Of a DNA stretch of 55,533 bases, positions 55,470 to 55,533 are shown piece after piece. The stretch comes from Chloromonas sp. AAM2. Lineage: Eukaryota; Chlorophyta; Chlorophyceae; Chlamydomonadales; Chlamydomonadaceae. A program made the position numbers and the translations under genes. The stretch is from assembly GCA_004335635.1 (NCBI GenBank), contig QAXH01005680.1, positions 1-55,533 on the forward strand, in the 5' to 3' direction. How positions within the stretch are numbered: the first letter of the stretch is position 1; the number at the start of each line of letters is the position of its first letter. The notes beneath the pieces were generated by a model. The model was given only the letters and a program-made list of their open reading frames with translations, was not told the DNA's origin and searched no databases.

Positions 55470-55533
55470 CATCATCATCATTACATGGCTTTTCATGGTT
55501 CAACCCACGGTGCTGCAGCTAGACACAATATCC
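55470..55533 (-). mobile_element. LINE 3' end, minus strand, cut by the window edge
   Basis: The reverse complement reads GATATTGTGTCTAGCTGCAG, then CACCGTGGGTTGAACCATGA, then a short GATGATGATGAT tail. It is nearly identical to the 3' end of the copy at 15105-15165. Confidence 0.85.

Larger units (their letters stand above)
55067..55533. other. Spacer with repeats at the window edge
   Basis: After the last visible symporter exon this stretch holds, in order, an R4 copy, an R2 copy and a LINE 3' end, all on the minus strand. No exon found. It may be a large intron of the symporter gene invaded by elements. Confidence 0.5.

Overview
The window is nuclear DNA from an intron-rich eukaryote, most likely a chlorophyte green alga. 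Four things point there: introns with GTGAGT/GTGCGT donors and GCAG acceptors split every conserved gene into short exons; there is a calmodulin-domain (plant/alveolate-type) CDPK; there is a phosphate symporter whose segments resemble the algal PTB class; and there is a predicted plastid-targeted protein. There are no operons, bacterial signals or CRISPR arrays. Gene models below were built by hand from frame, splice-site phase and family similarity. Where exon coordinates are listed, the exon phases add up to one open frame.

Layout, left to right. 226-5099 (-): helical armadillo/HEAT-like protein. 6145-8770 (-): plastid-targeted protein of unknown function. 8771-16518: transposon graveyard with AC repeats flanking an assembly gap, LINE 3' ends, a broken IS630/Tc1-type DDE transposase, a broken Fanzor (eukaryotic TnpB-like nuclease) and a fragment of Polinton/Maverick-like protein-primed DNA polymerase B. 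16519-17918 (-): ER-resident SDF2-like MIR protein. 17919-20468: repeat-rich spacer. 20469-24592 (-): complete 581-aa CDPK. 25206-26450: weakly supported small exons. 27087-27519 (-): RPB10, the shared RNA polymerase subunit, divergent from TRAPPC2/sedlin at 27813-29262 (+). 29384-31585: LINE fragment and spacer. 31586-36833 (-): alanine/serine-glyoxylate aminotransferase with a mitochondrial-like presequence, divergent from a very large gene at 37192-52291 (+). That gene encodes about 2442 aa: an N-terminal coiled coil, a low-complexity middle, and two C-terminal PLAT/LH2 domains. 53023-55066 (+, incomplete): PiT/PTB-type phosphate symporter. The window ends in a LINE 3' end on the minus strand.

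The genes do not form one pathway. They are housekeeping functions (transcription, ER folding, vesicle tethering, photorespiratory glycolate metabolism, phosphate uptake, calcium signalling) plus two poorly characterised proteins. The most unusual content is the mobile-element remnants, above all the Fanzor with a readable RuvC-I motif, and the coiled-coil/double-PLAT giant.
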